Positions 14,033-21,613 are shown, counted from the first letter of the stretch. The stretch: DNA of 39,048 nucleotides from Bradyrhizobium sp. JYMT SZCCT0180 (GCF_018130165.1 NZ_JAFCLZ010000043.1:1-39048), one strand, 5' to 3'. Notes: a model not told the origin generated them from the letters alone. Numbers and translations are program-made.

Positions 14033-14466
14033 TCCAACGCCGTCCGTCTTCGCCCCTTGAGCGACAGTGGACAGCTCGGCTCGATCCGCCTTGCGGACCG
14101 ACACCTTGGTATGGCTCGCCCTCTTCCTCGGCCCAATCGACCGCAAACACGCCGCAACGTAGCGTCGTCGATGCCGCGTGTAAGGCGGCGGCGGTCGGCA
14201 GGAGACAAACGTGAGCCAGGCGGCTGTCACAAAACACCAGGCTGCCTCGTCAGAGTATCAGCGCGGCGAATTCTGTCGATGCCGCGGCCGCCAACCAAAT
14301 CCCATGGAGCCCTTTCCATCATGTTGTCGCAACAACGCCTGAACTGTGCCCGGCAGGCCCCCGAACTGTTGCTGCCCGAGTATGCACGCAAAGATGCTTC
14401 CGGCTTCACGGACCAATCCACTCCGCACGACGATCGCGCTTCGAAGCCGCGCGATGGGAGGGTGTG

Positions 14467-15114
14467 ATGAACGTCGTTGTCTTTGGTGCAACGGGGTCGA
14501 CAGGACGGCTGGTCGTTGAGTCCGCTCTGTCCGCGGGTCACGTCGTCACGGCCTTTGTCCGTGATATCAAGCGCATGCCCTTGACCCATCCGAAACTCAG
14601 AATCGTCAAGGGCGATGCAATGGATCCAGCCTCGGTGGCATCTGCGGTTCAGGGTACGGATGCGGTCATCTGCACTTTGGGGGCGATACCTCAGGCGAAA
14701 GGCGATCGGGGTCGACGCCAGACCGGCGTCCCGGTTTGCTCGGTGGGAACCAGGAACATTCTGGCCGCCATGCCGCGAGGCCGGGGCCGGCTCATCGTCG
14801 AAAGTTCGGTGAGTGTCGGTGAGAGCTACCGCACCGGCAGTTTCGGCGCAGGCTTCCTGGTCAAGCTCGCACTCAAGGAGGTGATGGCCGACAAGGAAAA
14901 GCAGGAGGCCGCTGTTCGGGAGAGCGACTGCGATTGGACGATCGTCCGGCCGGCAACGCTGACATTCAAGCCTGCTCGCGGCAACCTGAAGGCCGGCACC
15001 GATCTGCGCTGGAACGTCACCTCGACGGCCACCCGCGCTGACGTGGCCGCGTACATGATCAAGATCCTCGACGATCCCGCGACCTACAGGAAGGCCATAA
15101 CGTTGCGCAACTAG
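14467..15114 (+). CDS. NAD(P)-binding Rossmann protein (SDR a5 / NmrA-like)
   Basis: A 215-residue atypical short-chain dehydrogenase. The N-terminal VVVFGATGSTGRLVVESAL is the GxxGxxG dinucleotide site. VKGDAMDPASV follows beta 3, ICTLGA marks the NAD ring site, and LIVESSVSVGESY carries the active-site Ser and Tyr region without a classical YxxxK. IVRPATLTF is the usual substrate-domain entry. This group includes biliverdin reductase B-like and NmrA-like redox sensors; the substrate is unknown. The ATG at 14467 follows GGGAGG. It overlaps a weak 48-codon upstream frame at TGATG. Cytosolic. Confidence 0.88.
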   Translation: MNVVVFGATGSTGRLVVESALSAGHVVTAFVRDIKRMPLTHPKLRIVKGDAMDPASVASAVQGTDAVICTLGAIPQAKGDRGRRQTGVPVCSVGTRNILAAMPRGRGRLIVESSVSVGESYRTGSFGAGFLVKLALKEVMADKEKQEAAVRESDCDWTIVRPATLTFKPARGNLKAGTDLRWNVTSTATRADVAAYMIKILDDPATYRKAITLRN

Positions 15115-15210
15115 GTTGGCGGCGAACGGTCGTATCCCCCGTTTAGTGGAACATCGTTCACGGCAGGAGAACTGCGGGAGTTCACGAACGTCGCTGTCCG
15201 AATTTTTAAA

Positions 15211-15230
15211 CGGCCCCAACGAGGGGGCCG
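15211..15230. terminator. hairpin terminator between convergent genes
   Basis: CGGCCCC (15211-15217) and GGGGCCG (15224-15230) form a 7-bp GC stem with a six-base loop. On the minus strand it is followed by TTTAAAAATT. It can end transcripts from both the Rossmann gene and the leftward gene at 15472. Confidence 0.55.
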
Positions 15231-15340
15231 CCAACCCGAATGGTACGGGTTTTCCTCCAGCAGTCGGGGGGGCACCTTTCTGGCTGGAAGCTTCAAACAG
15301 ACGCTCTGACAAGCCAGATTGTTCCAAGGCGAATTAGCTG

Positions 15341-15454
15341 GAAGGGCGAATTAGCGACAGCGTAATCCGCCGTCCGGTCGAAAACAAAGCGGCGGTTTAC
15401 GCCTCCCGCCTTCGCTCTTTCATGACGGACAAGTCGGCTCAATCGCCCTACGGC
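15341..15454 (+). repeat. palindromic repeat family A
   Basis: Complete copy: AGGGCGAATTAGCGACAG, GTAATCCGCCGTCCGGTCG, a partly changed right arm GGCGGTTTACGCC, then CGGCTCAATCGCCCTACGG. Together with the hairpin at 15211 it accounts for most of the 357-bp gap 15115-15471. Confidence 0.75.
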
Positions 15455-15471
15455 CCCGAGGCGGCCTTACT

Positions 15472-15666
15472 TTATCCCGGGACTTTCCGGCTTTTTGCCC
15501 ATTCCAAAACTATGCGGTCAAGCGTGTCCCTCGCTGCGCCGTGGGCCTCTCCTTGAGAGGCGTAAGACTCATTCGACGCCGTCACGAGACGCTTTCCGAC
15601 ATACATCTCCCACTTCCAGGGTTTGGGAAATGGCGATCTCTGACGTATTTTAATGCGCACATCCAT
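15472..15666 (-). CDS. small hypothetical protein under the conserved leader
   Basis: A 64-residue basic protein MDVRIKIRQRSPFPKPWKWE, then MYVGKRLVTASNESYASQGE and a helix AHGAARDTLDRIVLEWAK. The W.WE.YVG.......S.ESY.S..EA pattern resembles small DUF1508/YegP-like beta-hairpin proteins, but the match is loose. GAGGCGG precedes the ATG, inside the variant hairpin 2. An EcfG-like promoter lies upstream. Confidence 0.75.
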   Translation of the reverse strand: MDVRIKIRQRSPFPKPWKWEMYVGKRLVTASNESYASQGEAHGAARDTLDRIVLEWAKSRKVPG

Positions 15667-15669
15667 GTA

Positions 15670-15741
15670 CCGCCTCTCGAGTTAGGCGGGAGCGCAATCG
15701 GCGTTCTCATCACAGATAAGAGCCGCGAACCGGGCTGTGAT
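15670..15741 (-). promoter_or_regulatory. two-hairpin 5' leader, copy 7 (covarying)
   Basis: Hairpin 1 on the minus strand is ATCACAG (15741-15735) with CTGTGAT (15715-15709): both arms changed together from CACCG/CGGTG. Hairpin 2 uses CCGCCT (15689-15684) with AGGCGG (15675-15670), a different pairing that still buries the ribosome site. Confidence 0.65.
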
Positions 15742-15749
15742 AGTTAGCC

Positions 15750-15774
15750 AACCACCTGCCCCGGGCGCGGTTCC
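15750..15774 (-). promoter_or_regulatory. EcfG-like promoter (GGAAC-N16-GGTT)
   Basis: Minus strand GGAAC (15774-15770), 16 bases, GGTT (15753-15750). It ends eight bases before hairpin 1 of the leader, so the transcript would start at or near the hairpin. Confidence 0.55.
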
Positions 15775-15809
15775 TACTGATTAGCGACTGTCTGCGCCCG
15801 CAGCAACAT

Positions 15810-16010
15810 TCACCTTGGCGGCTGTAGTCCTGGCGAGCGCAGCCAATCGTTCATGTGCGAGGCCGTGTTCGCCTGTCGCGCCCTGCGGATCAATTCGTCT
15901 CGCACGGGACCGGGGCCAACCAACTTGGCTTGTTCAGAAAGGCTCTTCGCCTGTTCAACAAGACGCTCTTCCAAAGTCTGAATTTGTTTGAAACGACGCC
16001 GGGTGATCAT
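15810..16010 (-). CDS. FKQ-family small protein (paralogue 5 of 6)
   Basis: A 66-residue protein MITRRRFKQIQTLEERLVEQ, AKSLSEQAKLVGPGPVRDEL and IRRARQANTASHMNDWLRSP. PPG is replaced by GPG and AET by ANT. The leader contains a fully paired GGAGCGC ribosome-site stem. An EcfG-like motif lies upstream. It is separated from the next leftward gene only by that gene's own leader. Confidence 0.75.
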   Translation of the reverse strand: MITRRRFKQIQTLEERLVEQAKSLSEQAKLVGPGPVRDELIRRARQANTASHMNDWLRSPGLQPPR

Positions 16011-16013
16011 GGC

Positions 16014-16091
16014 GCGCTCCTTTCCACCAGAGGAAGGCGGGAGCGCTACCGGCGTTCTCATCACCGATGTAAGCCACTGACCGTGCGGTGA
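16014..16091 (-). promoter_or_regulatory. two-hairpin 5' leader, copy 8
   Basis: Minus strand hairpin 1 pairs TCACCG (16091-16086) with CGGTGA (16066-16061). Hairpin 2 is the longest perfect one, GCGCTCC (16046-16040) with GGAGCGC (16020-16014), covering the whole ribosome site six bases before the ATG. Confidence 0.65.
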
Positions 16092-16100
16092 TACCGACTT

Positions 16101-16126
16101 AACTGCCCCGGCCGATGTCGGGTTCC
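16101..16126 (-). promoter_or_regulatory. EcfG-like promoter (GGAAC-N17-AGTT)
   Basis: Minus strand GGAAC (16126-16122), 17 bases, AGTT (16104-16101), ending nine bases before leader hairpin 1: the same geometry as at 15750-15774. Confidence 0.5.
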
Positions 16127-16182
16127 GGACGAAAGGCAGATTTAATGAAAGGGGCCGGTATCCGGTTCCGCTACAGAGCGCG

Positions 16183-16245
16183 TAAGGCGGATTAGCGACA
16201 GCGTAATCCGCCGTCCGAACCAACGACAAAATGGCGGATTACTTT
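16183..16245 (+). repeat. palindromic repeat family A
   Basis: AAGGCGGATTAGCGACAGCG, the GTAATCCGCCGTCCGAACC core and AATGGCGGATTAC are intact. The right-hand CTCAATCCGCCCTA end is missing. It lies between the convergent ends of two accessory units. Confidence 0.7.
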
Positions 16246-16257
16246 TATGGTCCGTCG

Positions 16258-16567
16258 CGTCACTCAGTCGGCGACAATTCCAGCATCTTCTTTTCCGCAG
16301 CGTCGTACACCTTGACTTGGAGCATCGGAAACTCGGCTTTGAGATCCCTCGCCCTTTTCTGCGCCGCTTCAAGTGTTGGAAACACCGTCTTCATCCGGCC
16401 ATCGACTTCCAAGCCAAAGCCCGCCGTCATCACAAGGTCAGCGCGTGTGATGTTGCGGGGTTGCGGCTCGTCCGGTATCGTCAGAGGCTTTTTCATGGCA
16501 ACTCCTTGGGTTGCCCCCTCCTTATCTAATCACTGCCCTCCTCGATAGAAGAGCAACGCTTTCGCCA
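16258..16567 (-). repeat. 305-bp inverted repeat, right copy
   Basis: Reverse complement of 1862-2168, including upstream sequence, the SD-in-loop hairpin and the whole 78-codon gene. Confidence 0.9.
16260..16496 (-). CDS. small hypothetical protein, near-identical duplicate of 1930-2166
   Basis: 78 residues. It differs from the 1930 copy only at three positions (MTAGF for MTEGF, LEAAQ for LQAAQ, AEFP for AQFP). The three changes are conservative or exchange charge, which suggests both copies still make protein. The leading 90 bp are also shared, so expression signals are duplicated too. Confidence 0.8.
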   Translation of the reverse strand: MKKPLTIPDEPQPRNITRADLVMTAGFGLEVDGRMKTVFPTLEAAQKRARDLKAEFPMLQVKVYDAAEKKMLELSPTE

Positions 16568-16628
16568 GGTTTTCCTGGTCGTTCAATCTTCGACTTTTTC
16601 AGCGTGTCGGTCGGCCATCAAGCTCGGA

Positions 16629-16751
16629 CGGCGAATTAGCGACAGCGTAATCCGCCGTCCGGTCGAAAACAAAACGGCGGATTAAGCCGGAGCCTGTCAT
16701 CGGGCCGCGCTTTGCGCGGACCCGTTGGGCTCAATTCGACCTGCGGCCCTA
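16629..16751 (+). repeat. palindromic repeat family A, long form
   Basis: The core hairpin (GTAATCCGCCGT with ACGGCGGATTA) is followed by the longer tail CGGGCCGCGC, ACCCGTTGGGCTCAA and GCGGCCCTA. The final CTA (16749-16751) is the stop codon of the leftward cupin gene. Confidence 0.75.
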
Positions 16752-17141
16752 TGCGGGCGGCAGATCGAGGCCGTCGGGTAGCCTGATCCAAAGAACGGTT
16801 TGCTCGTCTGAGGAATGACGAGACAGATGGCCCTTTCCGTGTGTGTCCTCCACCAGCACGAACTCGCCCGCAGAGACCTGCCGCACCTCGCCGTCGCTCG
16901 TCTCGTATTCGACCGCCCCTGTCAGTCTGACAGTCAATACCCGCGCCGGAACGGTGTGCCAATCAACCGGTCGCATACCGGCAGGAATTTGAGTGAACTC
17001 CATGCTTGACGCGAGATAGCGCCTGGACACTTGAAACGGCTTGGCACCAGGAGCAACGGTCACCTTTGCCGCCATGGGGATTTCCACTTCACCGAAGTGA
17101 GATTCACCGTCCGGGGTTGCGTATATCCGAAGACACTTCAT
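16749..17141 (-). CDS. cupin-domain protein
   Basis: A 130-residue single-domain cupin. The N-terminus MKCLRIYATPDGESHFGEVE gives way to a beta barrel, with VDWHTVPARVLTVRLTGAVE as cupin motif 1 (only one histidine and no second metal ligand obvious) and GEFVLVEDTHGKGHLSRH as motif 2. It is probably cytosolic, and metal binding is uncertain. GGAGGTGACA precedes the ATG. The stop codon comes from a family A repeat, so the last residues (DGLDLPPA) may have been altered. Confidence 0.85.
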   Translation of the reverse strand: MKCLRIYATPDGESHFGEVEIPMAAKVTVAPGAKPFQVSRRYLASSMEFTQIPAGMRPVDWHTVPARVLTVRLTGAVEYETSDGEVRQVSAGEFVLVEDTHGKGHLSRHSSDEQTVLWIRLPDGLDLPPA

Positions 17142-17181
17142 CGGCTGTCACCTCCTGGCGCGCCAGCGGCTCAATCTGCCC

Positions 17182-17901
17182 CTATGGCCGTTTTTCCTTC
17201 TGCTCTGCCCCAGCCACCAGATCAGGTTTTTCCTCGACTGGACTCGGGAGATGAGGTTGCTCCTCCGTCGGACCGGGGAGAACGGCGTTTCCGCCGCGCG
17301 CATAGCGGATGATGTTTTCAGCCTGTGTAAAAATAATATCCAGAATAAGCCTGGCGATAGGACGTGCAACAAGGCCCAACGCCGCCGCCAAAACGCCACC
17401 GACCAAAGGAACGTTTTCAATAGGTTTCTTCAAACCTTTGATCAGGGCATCCACCGATACGTGACGGTAGTTCTGCGCAAGATTTTCCTTGTTCATGAGC
17501 ATCTGGACGGCAGGGCGGCCTTCCTGCCCTTCGGCCAGCACCGTGGCGCTGAATTTGGGTGACCCGACCAGCGCATCGGCCTCGGCAGCGGCCAACGGCT
17601 TCGTGCGCAAAATGTCGATATCCGTCGATTTCGGGCCTGTGCAGGTAATGACGAGAGACAGCTCGCCCATTTGAAAGGCAGCCATCATCGTTGCGAGGTA
17701 GGCGGCATCCGGCTCCCGTCTTTCGAAATCGACGCCCGGGATTTTATCGAGAATGTCGAGCAGCTTGCCAAGATCGGCGGCCTCTGCCGCGCGCCTGGCC
17801 ATGCTGTCAGCCAGCGCCTTCAAGGCGGCGGCAGCTTCGGTCCCGCCTTTTGTAGCTGCACTGACAGCGCCTCGCGCGCCTTGCTTGAGCCACTCAAACA
17901 T
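17182..17901 (-). CDS. uncharacterised protein with C-terminal hydrophobic segment
   Basis: A 239-residue protein of unknown family. It has an Ala-rich helical start (ARGAVSAATKGGTEAAAALK) and a middle domain with MMAAFQMGELSLVITCTGPK and AVQMLMNKENLAQNY. A hydrophobic region near residues 160-195 (VPLVGGVLAAALGLVARPIA, LILDIIF) suggests membrane association. The tail is Pro/Glu/Lys-rich. ATG 17901 is favoured over GTG 17907 by the AAAGGG spacing. It is 40 bp upstream of the cupin and may be cotranscribed with it. Confidence 0.75.
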   Translation of the reverse strand: MFEWLKQGARGAVSAATKGGTEAAAALKALADSMARRAAEAADLGKLLDILDKIPGVDFERREPDAAYLATMMAAFQMGELSLVITCTGPKSTDIDILRTKPLAAAEADALVGSPKFSATVLAEGQEGRPAVQMLMNKENLAQNYRHVSVDALIKGLKKPIENVPLVGGVLAAALGLVARPIARLILDIIFTQAENIIRYARGGNAVLPGPTEEQPHLPSPVEEKPDLVAGAEQKEKRP

Positions 17902-18018
17902 CGCCACAGCCCTTTGTCGGTTCTGGGGAAGGATATGGTGGGCATTTGCTTCATGTCAAAATGCGCCGGTCGCATTTTTCGTCAGAGCTGGGACAATCTG
18001 GAGCGCGTGGCGCGTAGA

Positions 18019-18090
18019 CCGGATAGCGACAGCGTAATCCGTCCGGTCGAAACCAAAGCGGTACGCCTCCGGCTCAATCCGCCCCGCGGC
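18019..18090 (+). repeat. palindromic repeat family A
   Basis: GGATAGCGACAGCGTAATCC then a shortened core (GTCCGGTCGAAACC) and CGGCTCAATCCGCCCC. Deletions in both arms weaken the hairpin. The interval 17902-18205 holds little else. Confidence 0.6.
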
Positions 18091-18205
18091 AGACTCTATC
18101 GTTCTGATCCAGTGCCACGGCCTTCGAACTGCAGGTCTACGGGCGTTAGCCTTGTGGGAGTTTTTGAGCGCCGTCTTCATCAAATCCAGAAGCCGCCTTT
18201 GATGA

Positions 18206-18607
18206 AGGGATCGGCCAAGCCGCGCCTGTTCGGGCGCGCTCCTTCTTGAATTCCTCGTCCAACATAATCATTCAAACTACAACGAAGAACTAAGGGGGTT
18301 TTTTGATAACCTGAATACAAGCGCAGATCGAGTTGAGGCTCTTCGGAAAAAACATCATCGGCACGAAGAAATCTACGCTGCGACGAACCCGACCTACTGG
18401 AATAGCGCTGTTTCTAAGATGAATCATTTTAGGGTGAACTATGGCGTTGCATCCACTTCAATTAAGGAGGACGCTCCGGCTGAATCGTTTCATGCTCTAA
18501 TGAATCCTGCCCGTGAATCGTTCGACCAAGGATTCAACGAATTTGTTGCTTGGAGGAACGGTACTCTGGGGAATCTACAAGATATTGAGCGAGCTATAAA
18601 TCAATGA
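18206..18607 (+). pseudogene. N-terminally truncated gene, low GC
   Basis: The frame is open from just after TGA 18203-18205 to TGA 18605-18607 and reads like protein well before its first ATG (18419): NHSNYNEELRGFFDNLNTSA, RVEALRKKHHRHEEIYAATN, PTYWNSAVSKMNHFRVNYG, then FNEFVAWRNGTLGNLQDIER. No ATG, GTG or TTG start with a ribosome site exists in the upstream part, so the 5' end seems lost. AT content is visibly higher than in neighbours, pointing to recent acquisition. It is helical and charged, and no family is recognised. Confidence 0.5.
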
Positions 18608-18609
18608 GG

Positions 18610-18727
18610 GCCGTAGGCGGATTGAGCCGACCTGTCCGCCGTAGCTCATAGAGTAAGGCGTAAGGCGTCATCCGCCGTTTTGTTTTCGACCGGACGGCGG
18701 ATTACGCTGTCGCTAGTCCGCCTTACG
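18610..18727 (-). repeat. palindromic repeat family A, minus orientation
   Basis: Reads in reverse: ACGGCGGATTACGCTGTCGC and TCATCCGCCGTTTTG with AGGCGGATTGAGCCG at the far end. It starts three bases after the preceding stop codon and carries an extra GTAAGGC direct repeat. Confidence 0.7.
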
Positions 18728-18771
18728 AACCAGTTCGGAGCACCCCAGTTGGCGGTTTCAATCCGCTGCAG

Positions 18772-18996
18772 CTAAATCTCAGGTGGCCAATTCTTGAAGC
18801 CCGCGACTCCTGGATCGACACGCGAAATTATCGCATTGTCCTGACGGCGGCTCCTGAGCGAGAGCTTCAGTTGATGGGCCTTGAAAACGACACCGCCCAC
18901 CGTTCGGTCCATGATTTCCGCAATTTTCGGAACAGGGTGACGCCGCGCCAGTTGCTTGAGGTGCTGAATATCTTCGTCGGTCCAACGCCTGCCCAT
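18772..18996 (-). CDS. GcrA-like helix-turn-helix protein
   Basis: A 74-residue protein MGRRWTDEDIQHLKQLARRH then IAEIMDRTVGGVVFKAHQLK and LSLRSRR. The order W[TS]D...LK.L, IA..M.RT..GV..KAH.L.L parallels the DNA-binding N-terminus of GcrA and SANT/Myb-like HTH proteins. GcrA proper is longer and binds methylated GANTC with sigma-70. Only the HTH part is present here. It probably binds DNA; the target is unknown. Confidence 0.7.
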   Translation of the reverse strand: MGRRWTDEDIQHLKQLARRHPVPKIAEIMDRTVGGVVFKAHQLKLSLRSRRQDNAIISRVDPGVAGFKNWPPEI

Positions 18997-19767
18997 CGAA
19001 ACTTACTCCATTAAAACATCGGTTCTGAAATCAGGAACAAGTGGCAAGTTTAGTTCATCTGAAACGGCGTCCCGCGGTCTCGAATTAGCCGCGGATAGGC
19101 GGCCCCAGTGCGCCTGGCGATGCAACTAGGGCCGCCATACCGCATGGCAATGGCGGTTGCCTGCGGGTTCCGCCAAGCTACCGCAACCTGTTTCGGTGGT
19201 TCCGAACTATTCTGGAGTACCACGGTTGGCGGCGCCGGCCCTCAGGCGAGACTTCTTTTGCGCGCGATAGATGGGGGAATAAGTGGCACCCGCTTCGATC
19301 CCCAAGGGGGGCTGATAATTTGCCGTAGATGCAGCGCCGCGCTTCAATGGTGCATGCCTCTCTCACCCGCCGCCCTCCCGCTTGTTCTGAAACGTAAGAG
19401 CGAACAAGGGGCAACCCGTCGTGGGCCGCGGGGGCCTCCTCTAATTGGGTGAGACACTTTGAAACTTATGGTGGGGCCGCCCGTAGTTCTTTAAGCGGGC
19501 GGCCCCTATCGACCACTTCCAATTGCCCTGCCTCAAACAGAAGCCATAGCCGACACGCATCTTACGATTTGGTCGCCCGCATGGTTTCAACGGAACCGCC
19601 GTTTTAAAAGAGACGGCCCCAGCGACATCGGGGGGCAGCGCGCTGAGGCCGTCTGATATGTCCGTTCTCTCCTCCAGACATACGGCCTCAACGTCCGCGA
19701 TTGCGACTTGTTCCCGGTACAAATACCAAGTTTTCCCGAATCTCCTTTCCGGCAATGAACTCGGCTG
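18997..19767 (+). other. 771-bp interval with no supported gene
   Basis: Several frames are open on both strands but none has a ribosome site plus protein-like composition. A perfect 11-bp hairpin (GGGGCCGCCCG 19473-19483, CGGGCGGCCCC 19496-19506) stands near the middle. The sequence resembles decayed repeat or gene material. Confidence 0.4.
19473..19506. terminator. strong GC hairpin
   Basis: An 11-bp perfect stem with a 12-base AT-rich loop and no T-run. It lies downstream of the leftward gene at 19768 and could end its transcript. It could also be part of a repeat. Confidence 0.4.
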
Positions 19768-20475
19768 TTAGGTTTTGGGTTGGCGCTCACCAAGCCGCCG
19801 CCGGGAGCGCTTTGATTGGAGATTTTGCCTCCAACACACCTCCGTCCGCGCTCGCCTCCCGGACGGGGGTGTTGTCATCTGAAGCGGCTGGACTCTCGGA
19901 TATCCAGTTTTCATTGTGCGTTGGTGAAGTCCATTGGGGTCCTTAATCGCGTTCCACCAATTGCTCGATAATCTTGGACCGTCATCAATTATTTCTTGCA
20001 TTGGGCCTTCAAGGAAGTCTCGAAATTCATCGATGGCAGGAAGTTTCTGGCCCTTTTCGTAGTCAATATATGTGCGCGGCTTTGTGCTGGATGACCCATG
20101 GATCATGCGGTGCACAGCGCCGTCCATCGCGGTCGCCAATTCACTGCCCATGGCGGCCAATGCGGCTGCGTTCTGGTCTCGCAAAGAGACTGACACTTCA
20201 TCTTGTTCAATCTGCTGAACCGAAGACGCCCTTGGATAGACGATAGCAATTCGGATTGCAGCGAAGATAACCGCGCAAAACGCTGCTGCTGCCAGCGTAG
20301 CCAGCAAAACAGCTGGCGCTGACCAGCCATAATCCGCGGTGAAAATGAGCATCGCTGCGCCGCCGCTGCCCCCAGGTAAGAGGGGCCAAAAGCCGATGAG
20401 ACTAAGAAGCTCTTTGATGTTGTTCCAGTGACCCCACGCTTTCCAAGAGCGGTCGAAGCCTTTTTTGACAACCAT
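19768..20475 (-). CDS. two-helix membrane protein, unknown
   Basis: A 235-residue protein with two predicted transmembrane helices, about 21-44 (ELLSLIGFWPLLPGGSGGAA) and 51-77 (APAVLLATLAAAAFCAVIFA), and a cytoplasmic C-terminal region (KPRTYIDYEKGQKLPAIDEF, FLEGPMQEII). The last 45 residues are Arg/Thr-rich and unlike the rest, which suggests a frameshift or repeat-derived end near residue 190. It shares orientation and accessory character with the gene at 20741-21613. Function unknown. Confidence 0.65.
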   Translation of the reverse strand: MVVKKGFDRSWKAWGHWNNIKELLSLIGFWPLLPGGSGGAAMLIFTADYGWSAPAVLLATLAAAAFCAVIFAAIRIAIVYPRASSVQQIEQDEVSVSLRDQNAAALAAMGSELATAMDGAVHRMIHGSSSTKPRTYIDYEKGQKLPAIDEFRDFLEGPMQEIIDDGPRLSSNWWNAIKDPNGLHQRTMKTGYPRVQPLQMTTPPSGRRARTEVCWRQNLQSKRSRRRLGERQPKT

Positions 20476-20501
20476 TCATGCGTCTCCTGCTGCCCAGCGC
20501 A

Positions 20502-20581
20502 TAGGGTGGATTAGCGACAGCGTCGCCGTCCGAACCGGAAAACAAAATGGCGGATAACGCCTTCGGCTCAATCCGCCCTAC
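20502..20581 (+). repeat. palindromic repeat family A
   Basis: AGGGTGGATTAGCGACAG at the left and CGGCTCAATCCGCCCTA at the right are intact ends. The left core arm is shortened (GCGTCGCCGTCC), so the internal hairpin is weakened. It sits in the 265-bp gap between two membrane-protein genes. Confidence 0.75.
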
Positions 20582-20740
20582 CGCCCCATGTATCCGTGAT
20601 TGCGACAATCCGGTCGCATGCCTGGAAAGTACGGCGCTAGCGTCCCGGGTTTCGAGTCAAAAGCGATTGTAACGCCTGGCTCCTGAAAGAGAATTGTGTC
20701 TGTCATTTTGTCTTCGCTCGGGTTCCAATACGGCGGGCTT

Positions 20741-21613
20741 TCACTCTTTGCTCGTAAGTGCCTTCGCTAAGGCACCGAGCGACTCAGCGACGTCCTTTCC
20801 TCCGACCAGCGCTCCAACAGTCACAATGCTCGCAGTACTCACCGGAAGCGCCCCAGCTAAAGCGCAGATCGAAAGACCGCTCGCAAAGAGGCCGATGTTG
20901 AGCACTTTGTTGCAGATGCTGGCATGGTCTTTGTTCCACCAACTCTTGAGCCCGCCAGCCAACGAAAGTGTCTTCTCGACCACAGGTGCTTCGCTCGCGG
21001 AAGCGGCAGCGGCTAGAAACTCTTCGACCAGTTGCCGGAGGTTTTCATACGGTGTCACGTCTTCCGAGTTGGAGCGTTCGCGGTGGAGAGCATCTATTTT
21101 GGCATCGAGCGCTCGGAGAAGTGAAAAGGCGGTAAGCTGCAACGCGACCTTATTGGTGCTGACCGCTGTAACGATGATTGTGGTTGGACTTGGCTGTGCG
21201 CTAGGCGCCGGACCATTGTTAGTAGCCGCGCGAACTTCGCCCGCGGATGCTGCTGCTTGGACTCCTGTGAGGTTGACGTCTGGCGAACGTGGAGGTGCAT
21301 TATTCTCGCCGCCCGCGGCAAATTCGACGGCTTGAGGTCTGTGCGGCTCGAGTGACCGAACCTTCTTGAGCGAAGCAAGAAGCCTTCGACCAGGTGGCGT
21401 GAGATCACCAACGTCCACCCGATCAAACTCCCTTGTGCTACCCGAGCGATGAGGGCGCTGGCCGCTAAAGAGCCCCTCTTCATACAGCGAAGCGAGGTGA
21501 TTAAGCACTTTTTGCTTATCCGCACCGGGTAGTTCGATCGGCGCTGGCGCGGTGGTCTTCTTGGCCTCGATCGCGAGCAGGATGCGGTACACCAAATCTG
21601 GGTCACGGGTCAT
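20741..21613 (-). CDS. DUF2513-like N-terminus with hydrophobic C-terminal domain
   Basis: A 290-residue two-part protein. Residues 1-85 (MTRDPDLVYRILLAIEAKKT, KQKVLNHLASLYEEGLFSGQ, DLTPPGRRLLASL) match the order of DUF2513, a small winged-helix-like domain seen in prophage and accessory loci. A Pro/Ala-rich linker (110-150) leads to a helical domain (TAFSLLRALDAKIDALHRER). The C-terminal hydrophobic stretch near 245-275 (VLNIGLFASGLSICALAGAL, TVGALVGG) is probably a membrane hairpin. A sensor-plus-membrane-effector design is possible, but no neighbour confirms it. Confidence 0.65.
   Translation of the reverse strand: MTRDPDLVYRILLAIEAKKTTAPAPIELPGADKQKVLNHLASLYEEGLFSGQRPHRSGSTREFDRVDVGDLTPPGRRLLASLKKVRSLEPHRPQAVEFAAGGENNAPPRSPDVNLTGVQAAASAGEVRAATNNGPAPSAQPSPTTIIVTAVSTNKVALQLTAFSLLRALDAKIDALHRERSNSEDVTPYENLRQLVEEFLAAAASASEAPVVEKTLSLAGGLKSWWNKDHASICNKVLNIGLFASGLSICALAGALPVSTASIVTVGALVGGKDVAESLGALAKALTSKE

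Noticed and set aside
14321..14469. 48-codon frame MLSQQRLNCARQAPELLLPE overlapping the Rossmann gene start as TGATG
   Set aside because: The overlap suggests coupling, but there is no ribosome site, and composition is not convincing. Kept only as a possibility.
14227..15327. 366-codon frame antisense to the Rossmann-fold gene
   Set aside because: Spans intergenic hairpin and repeats; composition is that of a reverse-frame shadow.
19690..19714. Minus-strand GGAAC-N16-CGTT motif
   Set aside because: Fits the EcfG consensus but has no credible gene downstream; about one exact match is expected by chance.
19441..19755. 104-codon leftward frame covering the 11-bp hairpin
   Set aside because: It includes the hairpin arms as coding sequence and lacks a ribosome site; probably repeat-derived.
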